A DNA stretch of 64,000 nt from Pseudomonas argentinensis (lineage in GTDB: Bacteria; Pseudomonadota; Gammaproteobacteria; Pseudomonadales; Pseudomonadaceae): contig NZ_CP056087.1 of the NCBI RefSeq assembly GCF_001839655.2, forward strand, positions 1,426,001 to 1,490,000, read 5' to 3'. Each line of letters opens with the position of its first letter. Position 1 is the stretch's first letter. Positions 8,235-16,783 of this stretch are shown piece after piece. The translations under genes and the position numbers were made by a program. The notes beneath the pieces are model-generated. The model did no database searches and was not told where the DNA came from. It saw only the letters and a program-made list of their open reading frames with translations.

Positions 8235-9554
8235 CTGAGGAATCCCCACAAAATACCCATGCAGATCAATCGGATAGCTTGAAGATGCCTGCATGAGTCG
8301 GGCAGTTTGGTAGTCGCCAAACAACCCAACCCCCGAGACTCATGCAGGCAGTACGATTCTTACACAAGGCATTTTCCCAAGCACTCCCCACTGTTCACGC
8401 CAAGCGACTGACCGCGCTGATGAGTTGCGTCAGCGCCTTGTTGCATGGGCATCGCCTGACCCTGACCGATCTAGGCAGGGCCATGCCCGGGGAGGCTTAC
8501 ACCAAGCATTCGATCAAGCGCGTGGATCGCTTGTTGGGTAACGCCCAGCTTCAGTCGGAGCGTCCGCTGTTCTACTGGAAAATGCTGACTGCGCTGCTTG
8601 GCTCCCTGCATCATCCCTTGATCCTGGTGGATTGGTCACCGATCAATGCGGCTTCTGATCTTTACTTGCTGCGCGCTTCGATACCGCTGGCCGGAAGGAC
8701 GTTGCCCGTTTATGAGAGCGTGCATGATCGTGAAGGCTGCCCCCAACGTCAGAAACAACTACTCGATGCGCTTGAGCTTATGCTCCCCGATAAATGCGTG
8801 CCGATCCTAGTGACAGATGCCGGGTTTCGTCGCCCCTGGTTCCAGGCTGTTGAAGCCAAGGGTTGGTATTACGTGGGACGTGTACGCAATCGTGATCTGT
8901 ATCGCGACGAGCAAAATCAATGGCAGCCGATCAAACAGCTCTACCAGCGGATAACTTCGATAGCACGCTCGCTTGGCGAAATCGAGATGACGCGCAGTGC
9001 ACCTCACAGCGTGGCCTTGTACGGCATTCACCAGCCACCCAAGGGCAGAAAACATCGACGCATTACAGGCAGCATCGCGCGCAGCAAGCTCAGCCGACAG
9101 AACGCCCGCCGTGAACAAGAGCCCTGGTTGCTCGCCAGCAACCTGCCACAAGCCAACTGGACGGCATGTCAGATCGTAGGTATCTACCGCAAGCGGATGC
9201 AGATCGAGGAAGGGTTTCGGGATGTGAAAAGCCTGCACTTCGGCTTTGCCTTCGACCTGCACCGAACCCGCTGCCCACGCCGCATCGAGATCCTGCTGCT
9301 GATCGCCGCACTGGCTTGTTATGCGCTGTACTTGGTTGGCCTCCAGGCTAAAACGACAGGCAGTTCGTACCGCTTTCAGAGCAACAGCATCAAGTATAGA
9401 ACCGTACTGTCACTCTGGCGTATCGGCCTTGAATACCTCAGGCGCTCGGCCAGCGATTTATCTTGTTCGACACTCGCCAAGATGGAGCTATTGCTGCGTG
9501 ACGAGGTACACCAACAAGCTCAGGTGCTGGAGTAGATTTGTGGGGATTCCTCAG
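8235..9554 (+). mobile_element. IS4-family, IS10-group insertion sequence, complete
   Basis: The element is 1320 bp. Its ends are perfect 18-bp inverted repeats: CTGAGGAATCCCCACAAA at 8235-8252 and its complement at 9537-9554. It is flanked on both sides by the identical 9-bp target duplication AATCTGTCC (8226-8234 and 9555-9563). Both the end sequence and the 9-bp duplication resemble IS10. One intact transposase gene fills the element, so it may still be active. Confidence 0.97.
8342..9535 (+). CDS. IS4-family (IS10-group) transposase
   Basis: DDE transposase of the enclosing insertion sequence, 397 residues, close to the size of IS10 transposase. Catalytic acids are visible in VDWSP and TDAGF. 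The IS4-family signature Y-(2)-R-(3)-E-(6)-K is exact in YRKRMQIEEGFRDVK near the C-terminus. The frame is intact from ATG at 8342 to a stop two bases before the right inverted repeat. It should carry out cut-and-paste transposition. Confidence 0.96.
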   Translation: MQAVRFLHKAFSQALPTVHAKRLTALMSCVSALLHGHRLTLTDLGRAMPGEAYTKHSIKRVDRLLGNAQLQSERPLFYWKMLTALLGSLHHPLILVDWSPINAASDLYLLRASIPLAGRTLPVYESVHDREGCPQRQKQLLDALELMLPDKCVPILVTDAGFRRPWFQAVEAKGWYYVGRVRNRDLYRDEQNQWQPIKQLYQRITSIARSLGEIEMTRSAPHSVALYGIHQPPKGRKHRRITGSIARSKLSRQNARREQEPWLLASNLPQANWTACQIVGIYRKRMQIEEGFRDVKSLHFGFAFDLHRTRCPRRIEILLLIAALACYALYLVGLQAKTTGSSYRFQSNSIKYRTVLSLWRIGLEYLRRSASDLSCSTLAKMELLLRDEVHQQAQVLE

Positions 9555-9559
9555 AATCT

Positions 9560-9591
9560 GTCCCCTTTTCGTCCCGTCCCCTTTTCGTCCC
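9560..9591. repeat. Tandem 16-bp repeat GTCCCCTTTTCGTCCC
   Basis: Two perfect back-to-back copies (9560-9575 and 9576-9591). With the IS removed, the sequence reads AAATAAATCTGTCCCCTTTTCGTCCC, a motif I associate with the edges of REP-associated or IS200-like elements. It marks the junction between the broken NERD gene and the broken arsN gene. Confidence 0.7.
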
Positions 9592-9608
9592 AAGGGTCGC
9601 AAGTATCC

Positions 9609-9734
9609 GCCCCGCATTTCCCCTACCGAAGGGGGTACCTCTTCGAACGAGATAGCGGTGCCGAGCACTACAGGGGCATAGATTGCCTGGATTGCTTCGG
9701 CATCCGAATCAGATGCCACTCTCACATTGATCAT
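9609..9734 (-). pseudogene. arsN: Truncated arsN-type N-acetyltransferase (N-terminal fragment)
   Basis: The 42-residue remnant MINVRVASDSDAEAIQ...FEEVPPSVGEMRG matches the start of ArsN/phosphinothricin-acetyltransferase-like GNAT proteins often found at the end of ars operons. Acetyl-CoA-binding motifs are missing because the frame runs into the tandem-repeat junction. It begins 10 bases after the arsH stop on the same strand and was probably the last gene of the ars operon before a deletion. Confidence 0.75.
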
Positions 9735-9744
9735 GATCCGCACC

Positions 9745-10446
9745 TCAGATGGCGCGTTGGTTAACGCGGGCAGATAGCTGTTCAGCCGATTCCTTGCGCT
9801 CGGAATAACGATCCACGAGGAAGTCTTTCTGATCACGCAGCAGTAGGGTGAACCTCATCAACTCTTCCATCACGTCGACTACCCGGTCGTAGTAGGCAGA
9901 TGGCTTCATTCGATCATCCTCGCCGAACTCCATGTAGGCCTTGGGCACCGAAGACTGATTAGGGATGGTGAACATCCTCATCCATCGACCCAGCACGCGC
10001 AGCTGGTTGACCACGTTGAACGACTGCGAACCACCGCATACCTGCATAACGGCGAGCGTCTTGCCCTGGCTGGGCCTGACCGCACCCAGCGCTAGGGGAA
10101 TCCAGTCGATCTGAGCCTTGAATACGGCGGACATGGCGCCGTGTCGTTCTGGTGAGCACCAGACCTGCCCCTCCGACCACAGCACAAGATCACGCAGCTC
10201 CTGCACCTTGGGATGCTCAACCGGCGCGTCGTCAGGCAGCGGAAGGCCCGATGGATCGAAGATGCGGGTCTCTGCGCCAAAGTGCTGAAGCAGCCGCGCA
10301 GCTTCTTCGACCAACAGCCGGCTGAAACTGCGTTCACGGGTGGAGCCATGAAGCAATAGGATTCGCGGCTTGTGCTGGCTGGGTTCGATGCGTTTGGAGA
10401 ATTGGCCGATCAGGTCGTGTTCGACGTTGGGGAGTTCAACGGTCAT
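9745..10446 (-). CDS. arsH: Arsenical resistance protein ArsH (FMN-dependent oxidoreductase)
   Basis: NADPH-dependent FMN reductase-fold protein; family members oxidise trivalent organoarsenicals and aid arsenic tolerance. The flavodoxin-like pattern [20 protein letters not shown] near residue 30 fits the FMN phosphate loop. [21 protein letters not shown] and [16 protein letters not shown] are hallmark ArsH stretches. Length 233 is normal. It follows arsC by 11 bases, so it belongs to the arsR-B-C-H operon. ATG at 10446 gives the usual N-terminus. Confidence 0.95.
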   Translation of the reverse strand: MTVELPNVEHDLIGQFSKRIEPSQHKPRILLLHGSTRERSFSRLLVEEAARLLQHFGAETRIFDPSGLPLPDDAPVEHPKVQELRDLVLWSEGQVWCSPERHGAMSAVFKAQIDWIPLALGAVRPSQGKTLAVMQVCGGSQSFNVVNQLRVLGRWMRMFTIPNQSSVPKAYMEFGEDDRMKPSAYYDRVVDVMEELMRFTLLLRDQKDFLVDRYSERKESAEQLSARVNQRAI

Positions 10447-10457
10447 AGATGGATTTC

Positions 10458-10928
10458 TCAGAGTTGGCCAATACGATCCAGCTCGCGCTTCAGCTCGTCA
10501 CGGCTCAAGCCTTCAAAAGGCAGTTCCAGGAACGCGCGACAACGCCGTTCAATCTGCGCAAGCGTCGCATCGAAGGCAGCTGAAATCTGGGTTTCGTCGC
10601 CCTGCACATCGGAAGGATCTTCCAGTCCCCAATGCGATTTAAGCGCCGGGCCGAAGTACACCGGGCATGCTTCACCAGCGGCCTTGTCGCAGACAGTGAT
10701 GACGATATCGGGCGGGCTCGCCTCGAACGCCTCGTTACCCTTGCTGCTCAAGCCCACTGTAGAGATGCCTGCCTCTTCCAGCGTTTGCAGGCTTCGTGGC
10801 AGCACTCGCCCCTTGGGAAAACTACCGGCACTCACGGCCTCGAACCCCTGAGGCGCGATATGGTTGAACAGCGCTTCAGAGAGGACGCTCCGGCAGCTGT
10901 TGGCCGTGCACATGAATAGAATTCGCAT
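10458..10928 (-). CDS. arsC: Arsenate reductase ArsC (low-molecular-weight phosphatase type)
   Basis: Reduces arsenate to arsenite for export by ArsB. The N-terminus [14 protein letters not shown] holds the CX5R phosphatase loop (Cys7 to Arg13), so it belongs to the LMW-PTP/thioredoxin-type arsenate reductases rather than the glutaredoxin type. [12 protein letters not shown] supplies the DP loop aspartate. The frame opens six codons earlier, but ATG at 10928 has a ribosome site (TAGGAG) and gives the family start; 156 residues. Confidence 0.94.
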   Translation of the reverse strand: MRILFMCTANSCRSVLSEALFNHIAPQGFEAVSAGSFPKGRVLPRSLQTLEEAGISTVGLSSKGNEAFEASPPDIVITVCDKAAGEACPVYFGPALKSHWGLEDPSDVQGDETQISAAFDATLAQIERRCRAFLELPFEGLSRDELKRELDRIGQL

Positions 10929-10955
10929 GCTAACTCCTACCGCCAATGGCGGGCT

Positions 10956-12239
10956 TCAAAGGCTCAAGCGCAAGGCAAGCGCAGAGAGGGTGATGAGTAG
11001 AACCGGAAAGGTCAGCAAGGCCCCAACCTTGAAGTAGTAACCCCAGGTGATGCGGATGCCTTTACGCTGAAGGACATGCAGCCACAGCAAGGTGGCCAAG
11101 CTACCAATGGGCGTGATCTTCGGGCCGAGATCGCAACCAATCACGTTGGCGTAGATCATTGCCTCTCGTACCAGGCCGGAGCTGGTGCTCGCATCAATGG
11201 ACAGTGCACCGATCAATACGCTGGGCATGTTGTTCATGGCCGATGACAGCAGGGCTGACAGCAGTCCGGTGCCTAGGGCTGCGGCCCAAACCCCATGCTC
11301 GCCAAGTCGGTTGAGTAAGGCGGTGAGGTGGCTGGTGAGACCTGCATTACTCAGCCCGTAAACGACCAGGTACATGCCCAGCGAGAAGACCACGATTTGC
11401 CAAGGCGCCTCGCGCAGTACTCGGCGAGTCGAGATCACATGCCCTCTGGATGCAACCGCAAACAGGATCGCTGCGCATACGGCGGCGACGGCGCTGATTG
11501 GGACGCCCATCGGCTCCAACGCGAAAAGGCCAACCAGTAGTAGCCCGAGCACCCACCAGCCACAGATGAAGGTGCTGCGGTCTCGCACCGCGGATCGAGG
11601 ATCTTTTAGATCGGCCGACGAATAGGTGGCTGGCACCTCGCGGCGGAAGTACAGGAACAGTACTAGCAGCGTCGACGCCACACTGGCCACGGTGACCGGT
11701 ACCATGACGGAGGCATATTCGGCAAAGCCCAGCTTGAAGAAGTCGGCAGAAACGATATTGACCAGGTTGGAGACCACCAGCGGCAAACTCGCGGTGTCTG
11801 CAATGAAACCCGCCGCCATGACGAATGCCAATGTGGCACCCGCCGAGAAACGCAGTGCCACCAAAAGCGAAATGACAATGGGGGTGAGGATCAGTGCGGC
11901 GCCGTCATTCGCGAACAGCGCCGAAACGGCGGCTCCCAGCAGCACGGTGAATGCGAAGAGCCGCCGTCCGTTGCCATTTGCCCAGCGGGCTACGTGCAAG
12001 GCCGCCCACTCGAAAAAACCGGCCTCATCCAGCAACAGGCTAATAATTATGATCGCGATGAATGTTGCGGTGGCGTTCCACACCACTGCCCAGACAGTCG
12101 GGATGTCCTGAAAAGACACCGCACCGGCCATCAGGGCCAGGGCGGCGCCGATCGTCGCGCTCCAGCCTACCCCCAGGCCTCGGGGCTGCCAGATGACCAG
12201 GATGAGGGTGAAGACGAATACGGCTGCTGCGACGACCAT
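10956..12239 (-). CDS. arsB: Arsenite efflux pump ArsB
   Basis: Inner-membrane arsenite/antimonite:proton antiporter of the ArsB/NhaD superfamily. About 427 residues with a dozen hydrophobic segments, and the conserved [14 protein letters not shown] and [17 protein letters not shown] regions. ATG at 12239 has GGGAG eight bases upstream and is preferred over TTG at 12257. It lies between arsR and arsC in a four-gene operon and would be derepressed by arsenite. Confidence 0.95.
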   Translation of the reverse strand: MVVAAAVFVFTLILVIWQPRGLGVGWSATIGAALALMAGAVSFQDIPTVWAVVWNATATFIAIIIISLLLDEAGFFEWAALHVARWANGNGRRLFAFTVLLGAAVSALFANDGAALILTPIVISLLVALRFSAGATLAFVMAAGFIADTASLPLVVSNLVNIVSADFFKLGFAEYASVMVPVTVASVASTLLVLFLYFRREVPATYSSADLKDPRSAVRDRSTFICGWWVLGLLLVGLFALEPMGVPISAVAAVCAAILFAVASRGHVISTRRVLREAPWQIVVFSLGMYLVVYGLSNAGLTSHLTALLNRLGEHGVWAAALGTGLLSALLSSAMNNMPSVLIGALSIDASTSSGLVREAMIYANVIGCDLGPKITPIGSLATLLWLHVLQRKGIRITWGYYFKVGALLTFPVLLITLSALALRLSL

Positions 12240-12260
12240 TTCAAAGGCTCCCGGCAAGAG

Positions 12261-12605
12261 TTAGCAGCAACTGGTGGAGCGCTCGGGGCGTCCATCCATC
12301 CTGCTCAGACGGGCCGAGCTATCGCTCAGCCAGGCAGCGTTGCCTTCTAACGTAATGCGGAGCACGTCTTTGAACCACTCTGGAAGATTGGGATTAAGCC
12401 GGTAATAGACCCACTGTCCCTGCCGGCGATCAAGCAAGAGCCCGGCTGCCCGGAGCTGCGCCAAGTGGCGGCTGATCTTGGACTGATTGTCCTCAAGGGC
12501 ACACATCAACTCACAGACACAGAGTTCACCGTGTTCGGCGATTAGGAGGGTGGCACGAGCGCGGGTCTCGTCTGCCAAGCACTTGAAGGCTTCAGGCGGG
12601 GTCAT
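12261..12605 (-). CDS. arsR: Arsenite-responsive repressor ArsR
   Basis: ArsR/SmtB-family winged-helix repressor, 114 residues. The metal site is the classic ELCVCEL with Cys29 and Cys31 at the start of the recognition region, and a C-terminal Cys-Cys pair is also present. DNA-binding helix: NQSKISRHLAQLRAAGLL. It is the first gene of the ars operon and has a dyad with alternating AT tracts just upstream, so it probably represses its own promoter and is released by As(III) or Sb(III). Confidence 0.96.
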   Translation of the reverse strand: MTPPEAFKCLADETRARATLLIAEHGELCVCELMCALEDNQSKISRHLAQLRAAGLLLDRRQGQWVYYRLNPNLPEWFKDVLRITLEGNAAWLSDSSARLSRMDGRPERSTSCC

Positions 12606-12618
12606 CGTGGCTTATCCG

Positions 12619-12658
12619 TGTACATGTAAAAGCGTATATGCGGATATTCACATGTACA
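12619..12658 (-). promoter_or_regulatory. ars operon promoter/operator region
   Basis: Just upstream of arsR lie two nested symmetric elements. TGTACATG (12619-12626) and CATGTACA (12651-12658) form an outer inverted repeat. Inside it, GCGTATATGCGGATATTC (12632-12649) resembles known ArsR sites with repeated ATAT steps. Repression by ArsR here is inferred. Confidence 0.55.
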
Positions 12659-12738
12659 GGCGTTATTTTCCAGCGACCTCTGGCAGCGGTTCAGGCGTTT
12701 GTGTGTAGCTTCGCCCCGCGAAAAATCATTGTCGAAAT

Positions 12739-12764
12739 AAAAAACAGCCCCCCGCCGACGGGCT
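12739..12764 (-). terminator. Terminator-like hairpin facing minus strand
   Basis: On the minus strand AGCCC...GGGCT forms a stem followed by TGTTTTTTATT. It would end transcripts coming from the XRE gene before they reach the ars promoter. The stretch 12765-13024 shows no gene. Confidence 0.5.
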
Positions 12765-13024
12765 TTGCATCAGAAATTTGTGCAATCCGCGGTGGTGGTG
12801 AAAGAGATGCTGCAGACCAGCAGAGGCGCGGGGTCTGGCAGGGGAGGGCGCTTTTCACGTTGTGAGGGAATTGAAGAGGTGTGCAAGTGGTACACGTTTT
12901 GGTGTCCACATTGCGTGCACGTTGCTACGAGATATTGACGAACCTTGCGCGGCAATATCTTAAAACCCCGGTTTCACTGGGTTTTGCGTGATGGGGGCTG
13001 ATCTTTTCTCGGGCTCATAATCCT

Positions 13025-13285
13025 TTAGCCGGCGATCAAGGTCTTACAGGGCGGACTGACCTGCCCGCAATTAGGTGCCGTGTCACCAGTCATCAGCCAC
13101 AAGGTGTACTTCTTGAACCTCGGGTGATTGGTGACTTTAAGAAGGACGGTGGCGCTGATATCCGAGCGCAGCGAAAGCTCTTGCTTCTTGTAGGTGCTCA
13201 GGCTGATCTGCAACTGCTCACAGAAATCACTTTGCGTGAGCCCCTCGTGCATTCGTAGTGCCTTCAGTTTTGCCGGCAGATCCAT
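13025..13285 (-). CDS. Small XRE-family helix-turn-helix regulator (phage repressor type)
   Basis: An 86-residue protein with an N-terminal helix-turn-helix (LKALRMHEGLTQSDFCEQLQISLSTYKKQE) and a short C-terminal region (FKKYTLWLMTGDTAPNCGQ) typical of small prophage or mobile-element regulators. The frame opens earlier, but ATG at 13285 has an AGAGGG ribosome site and starts at the domain. It faces away from the BRO-N gene across a region with repeated CCCAC-rich operators, an arrangement like a phage lysis/lysogeny switch. Confidence 0.75.
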   Translation of the reverse strand: MDLPAKLKALRMHEGLTQSDFCEQLQISLSTYKKQELSLRSDISATVLLKVTNHPRFKKYTLWLMTGDTAPNCGQVSPPCKTLIAG

Positions 13286-13302
13286 CGCACCCTCTGTTGA
13301 CA

Positions 13303-13354
13303 AGGTTCCCATGTGGGACTTATGGTTGGTACCCACTTGGTGCCCACTTGGGAC
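13303..13354. promoter_or_regulatory. Operator cluster of the XRE/BRO-N switch
   Basis: Between the two divergent genes lie GTTCCCATGTGGGAC (about 13305-13319), an interrupted palindrome, and then two direct copies of CCCACTTGG (13332-13340 and 13343-13351) ending in GGGAC. The shared GTCCCA/TGGGAC-type half sites fit tandem binding by the XRE repressor. Confidence 0.55.
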
Positions 13355-13478
13355 CCTTAGGCGTATATGCATGGAAGTCTATCAAATACCCTTCAATACG
13401 AACTCGCTATGCGTGCGCTTTTCCCTGCGCTCATGATCGAGCCAACCCTGCATTAGCGGCTAACAATCAGGAGGCCTT

Positions 13479-14006
13479 ATGGACGATGCCTATACCCCCA
13501 CCGTACTGATGCGCCATCGCCGCCCCTTGCGCGGCGTGATGATCGATCGCCAGCCGTGGGTCTGTGCCCGTGAGTTTGCGCGGTTTCTGGGGCATCGCCA
13601 CCCGGAACGGATCTGTCGGTTGATGGATGCCGACCAAGTGCGGGTGGTGCACTTTCAGTTGGCCAGTGGGCAACTGGAGGCAGTGGAGGTGCTTAGCGAG
13701 TCGGGTATGTACCGGGCGTTATGGCGCTTCTCGCACCCGGAGAATCGGCACCTACGCCGTTGGCTTAGCCAGGTGGCATTGCCGGCGCTGCGTGATAGCG
13801 AGGCGGCTACCGATCAGGAGCCATCCCGATGCCTGATGGTCTGGGATAACCAACAGGTCAATCTGCTGGAGTGGCAGGGGCAGTTGTGGATCGCGCTGCA
13901 CGAGTTACCTCGTTTTCATCGGCAGGCACACCTAGCGCCACACGAGCCGCCATCATGGTTGGCGCGCTGGTGGCGCGGACGTTTCCGAGACAGGGCGGCG
14001 GGCTGA
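13479..14006 (+). CDS. BRO-N (prophage antirepressor-like) domain protein
   Basis: A 175-residue protein whose N-terminal half has the BRO-N pattern: RGVMIDRQPWVCAREFARFLGH, then VEVLSESGMYRALWRFSHPENRHLRRWLSQVALPALR. Phage antirepressors and their chromosomal relatives carry this domain. The C-terminal part (WQGQLWIALHELPRFHR) is unrecognised, with a basic tail. The start is well supported by AGGAGG ten bases upstream. Paired with the divergent XRE gene it looks like a remnant of a phage control region or a small stand-alone switch. Confidence 0.8.
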   Translation: MDDAYTPTVLMRHRRPLRGVMIDRQPWVCAREFARFLGHRHPERICRLMDADQVRVVHFQLASGQLEAVEVLSESGMYRALWRFSHPENRHLRRWLSQVALPALRDSEAATDQEPSRCLMVWDNQQVNLLEWQGQLWIALHELPRFHRQAHLAPHEPPSWLARWWRGRFRDRAAG

Positions 14007-14243
14007 CGGCCAGCTACCAGTTCACGGGCCTCGATTACGACACGCGACAATGCAGCCCAACGCACCGAGTGCGTTATCTGATCGCCCACAGTTCTTCAGC
14101 CTCACGCCTTATCGCCGCCAACAGATCGACAAGCATCTGCCGATCGTTTTCGTGCTCGCCATCGAGCACGTCAGTTTCCCTGAACCTTCCCGCCTCCATC
14201 CAGTCGGCTCTAGAACCGTCGCGTTTCGCGGCGCCGGCACAGG

Positions 14244-15536
14244 ATGCGTGTTATGCGAGACCGCACCAGCAGGATCGCCGTTTCACCGCTGCACGTCGAA
14301 CAGCTCTGGCAGCGTTACCAGCGTGTACGCGCCGCCAGCGAGCGGCTTTGCGAGCCGCTGGAGGCCGAGGATTATGTGATCCAGAGCATGCCGGACGTCA
14401 GCCCGCCGAAGTGGCATCTGGCCCATGTCACCTGGTTCTTCGAGGCCTTCGTGCTGCAGCCCTTCCTGCCGGGCTACCGCCCGCTGGACGAGCGCTACGA
14501 CCATCTCTTCAACTCCTACTACAAGACCCACGGCACGCCCTTCGAGCGGGCGCGGCGCGGGCTGTTGTCGCGGCCGACGGTGAGCGAGGTGTACGCCTAT
14601 CGCAGCCATGTCGATCTGGCCATGGAGCAGCTGTTCGCCCAGCGCGGCGGTGAGCTGCCCGACGAGGTGCTGCAGCGGGTCGCGCTGGGGCTGGAGCACG
14701 AGCAGCAGCACCAGGAGCTGCTGCTGATGGATATCAAGCACATCCTGGCGCAGAACCCGCTGCGGCCGGTTTATCGGCACGACCTGAAGCCGGGCGGCGC
14801 TCAGGCGAGCGAGCTGCGCTGGATCGAGTTTCCCGCCGGGCTGCGCCATGTCGGCCATAGCGGCGAGGGCTTTGCCTTCGACTGCGAGCGGCCGCGCCAC
14901 CGGGTGTTCTTAGAAGCGTTTCAACTGGCGAACCGGCCGGTCAGCAATGGCGAATACCTTGAGTTCATCCGCGATGGTGGTTATCGCAGCACGGCGCTGT
15001 GGCTGGCGGACGGTTGGGATCATATCCAGCGCGCCGGCTGGCAGGCGCCGCTGTACTGGCAGCGCGAGGGCGACGCCTGGCTGGAGCTGACCCTGGGCGG
15101 GCCCCGCGAGCTGGATCTGGCTGCGCCGGTCTGCCACCTGAGCTACTTCGAGGCCGAGGCCTTCGCCACCTGGGCCCAGGCGCGTTTGCCCCGCGAGGAG
15201 GAGTGGGAGGTGGCCGCCGAGGACGAGCCGCTGTGGGGCAACTTCGTCGAGAACGATCACCTGCAGCCGGTGGCGGCGGGGGCGGGCGATGGCCTGCAGC
15301 AGCTGTATGGCGATGTGTGGGAGTGGACGGCCAGCGCCTACCGACCGTACCCCGGTTTTCGCCCATTGGGCGGCAGCCTGGGCGAGTACAACGGCAAGTT
15401 CATGTCCGGGCAGATGGTGTTGCGCGGCGGCTGCTGCGCCACGCCGGAAGACCATGTGCGGCCCACCTATCGCAACTTCTTCTACCCCACCATGCGCTGG
15501 CAGTTCTCCGGTCTGCGCCTGGCCAAGGAGCTCTGA
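14244..15536 (+). CDS. egtB: Ergothioneine biosynthesis protein EgtB (iron-dependent sulfoxide synthase)
   Basis: Joins hercynine to a thiol substrate with O2 in ergothioneine synthesis. The N-terminal DinB-like helical domain holds candidate iron ligands: HLAH (His58/His61) and HX3H in EHEQQHQE (His152 and His156). The C-terminal half is a formylglycine-generating-enzyme-like (sulfatase-modifying) domain with the closing LRGGCCATPEDHVRPTYRNFF pattern. 430 residues is typical. ATG at 14253 with AGGA nine bases upstream is an equally good start. egtD follows two bases after the stop. Confidence 0.95.
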   Translation: MRVMRDRTSRIAVSPLHVEQLWQRYQRVRAASERLCEPLEAEDYVIQSMPDVSPPKWHLAHVTWFFEAFVLQPFLPGYRPLDERYDHLFNSYYKTHGTPFERARRGLLSRPTVSEVYAYRSHVDLAMEQLFAQRGGELPDEVLQRVALGLEHEQQHQELLLMDIKHILAQNPLRPVYRHDLKPGGAQASELRWIEFPAGLRHVGHSGEGFAFDCERPRHRVFLEAFQLANRPVSNGEYLEFIRDGGYRSTALWLADGWDHIQRAGWQAPLYWQREGDAWLELTLGGPRELDLAAPVCHLSYFEAEAFATWAQARLPREEEWEVAAEDEPLWGNFVENDHLQPVAAGAGDGLQQLYGDVWEWTASAYRPYPGFRPLGGSLGEYNGKFMSGQMVLRGGCCATPEDHVRPTYRNFFYPTMRWQFSGLRLAKEL

Positions 15537-15538
15537 GC

Positions 15539-16501
15539 ATGGCCCTGGCAATCCGTACCCAAGCACAATCCCTGAGCCCGGAAACGCAGGCGCTGCGCGA
15601 GGAGGTGCTGCGCGGCTTCGCGGCCAGCCCGAAGGCGATGTCGCCGAAGTTCTTCTACGATCACCGCGGCTCCCAGCTGTTCGAGCTGATCTGCCAGCAG
15701 CCGGAGTACTACCCGACGCGCACCGAGGAAACCATCCTGCGCCTGTCGGCAGGCGCCATCGCCGAACTGGCCGGGCGCAACGCCAGCCTGGTGGAACTGG
15801 GCAGCGGCGCCAGCCGCAAGATCCGCCTGCTGCTGGAAGCCCTGCGCCCGGCGCGCTACCTGGGCATCGATATTTCCCGCGAGTTTCTGGATATCTGCAC
15901 GCGCCGCCTGGCCGCCGACTACCGCTGGCTGGATGTGCATGCGCTGTGCGCCGACTTCAGCAAGCCGCTGAAGTTGCCCGCCGACGCGCTGGGGCAGCGG
16001 CCGCTGGCGTTCTTCCCCGGCTCCAGCATCGGCAATTTCGACCCGGATGAGGCGCGCGGCTTTCTGCGCAACCTGCACCAGGCGTTGCCGGCCGGCAGTG
16101 GCTTGCTGATCGGCGTGGATCTGGTGAAGAGCCGCGAGGTGCTGGAGCGTGCCTATAACGATGCGGCCGGGGTGACCGCGCTGTTCAACCTCAACCTGCT
16201 CGAGCGCATCCGCACCGAGCTGGACAGCGACATCGACCCCCGACGCTTCCAGCACCGGGCGTTCTACAACGAGCAGGCGTCGCGTATCGAGATGCATCTG
16301 GTCAGCCGAGAGGCGCAGCAGGTGCGTATCGAGGATCGCGTGTTCGACTTTGCCGCCGGCGAAACCCTGCATACCGAGAATTCCTACAAGTACACGCCGA
16401 GCGGCTTCTGTGCCTTGGCGGGCGAATGCGGCTTTGCTTCGGTGGCCATGTGGCGCGATCCGGCGCAGCTGTTCAGCGTGCACTTTCTGCGTCGGGAATG
16501 A
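15539..16501 (+). CDS. egtD: L-histidine N-alpha-methyltransferase EgtD
   Basis: SAM-dependent methyltransferase that trimethylates histidine to hercynine, the first step of ergothioneine synthesis. It has 320 residues, the usual length. The family patterns SPKFFYDHRGSQLFELICQQPEYYPTRTE and the SAM motif LVELGSGASRKIRLLLEAL are present, as is the substrate-region stretch FFPGSSIGNFDP. ATG at 15539 lies two bases after the egtB stop, so the pair is an operon. No egtA, egtC or egtE is nearby; the donor thiol and C-S lyase must come from elsewhere. Confidence 0.96.
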   Translation: MALAIRTQAQSLSPETQALREEVLRGFAASPKAMSPKFFYDHRGSQLFELICQQPEYYPTRTEETILRLSAGAIAELAGRNASLVELGSGASRKIRLLLEALRPARYLGIDISREFLDICTRRLAADYRWLDVHALCADFSKPLKLPADALGQRPLAFFPGSSIGNFDPDEARGFLRNLHQALPAGSGLLIGVDLVKSREVLERAYNDAAGVTALFNLNLLERIRTELDSDIDPRRFQHRAFYNEQASRIEMHLVSREAQQVRIEDRVFDFAAGETLHTENSYKYTPSGFCALAGECGFASVAMWRDPAQLFSVHFLRRE

Positions 16502-16783
16502 GGGGCGGGGCTGCCACTTCACATAGGAGGGGCGAGCCCTTGCATGCCTGTCGGCAAGACCGCCGATCAGCTTCAGCCCTGGCCTGCATTTCAACATGGG
16601 CGGGTAATGCGGCGGCCTGGTCATCGCTGCCGTGGTCGCCTGGCGTTGGCTGTGGGCGTGGGCGCCAAGGGCATTTATCCGTGCCGCCGGCGCTGCGCTC
16701 TCGAGGGACAGTCCACCACGTTTATCGCTTCAGCCTGTGAGGCAGTGCTGGCGCGCTTGGCTAGATGACCTTAGTCTGAGTCC

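Noticed and set aside
13010..13025. TCGGGCTCATAATCC, resembling the initiator tRNA anticodon arm
   Set aside because: Only the anticodon loop and one stem strand match; no D-arm, T-arm or acceptor is nearby. Too short to support a tRNA or attachment site.
14007..14243. Open frames between the BRO-N gene and egtB
   Set aside because: No ribosome site, no domain, and composition unlike neighbouring genes; treated as non-coding.
16502..16783. Gap between egtD and the response regulator
   Set aside because: Checked for small genes, tRNA and terminators; short frames overlap each other and none is convincing.
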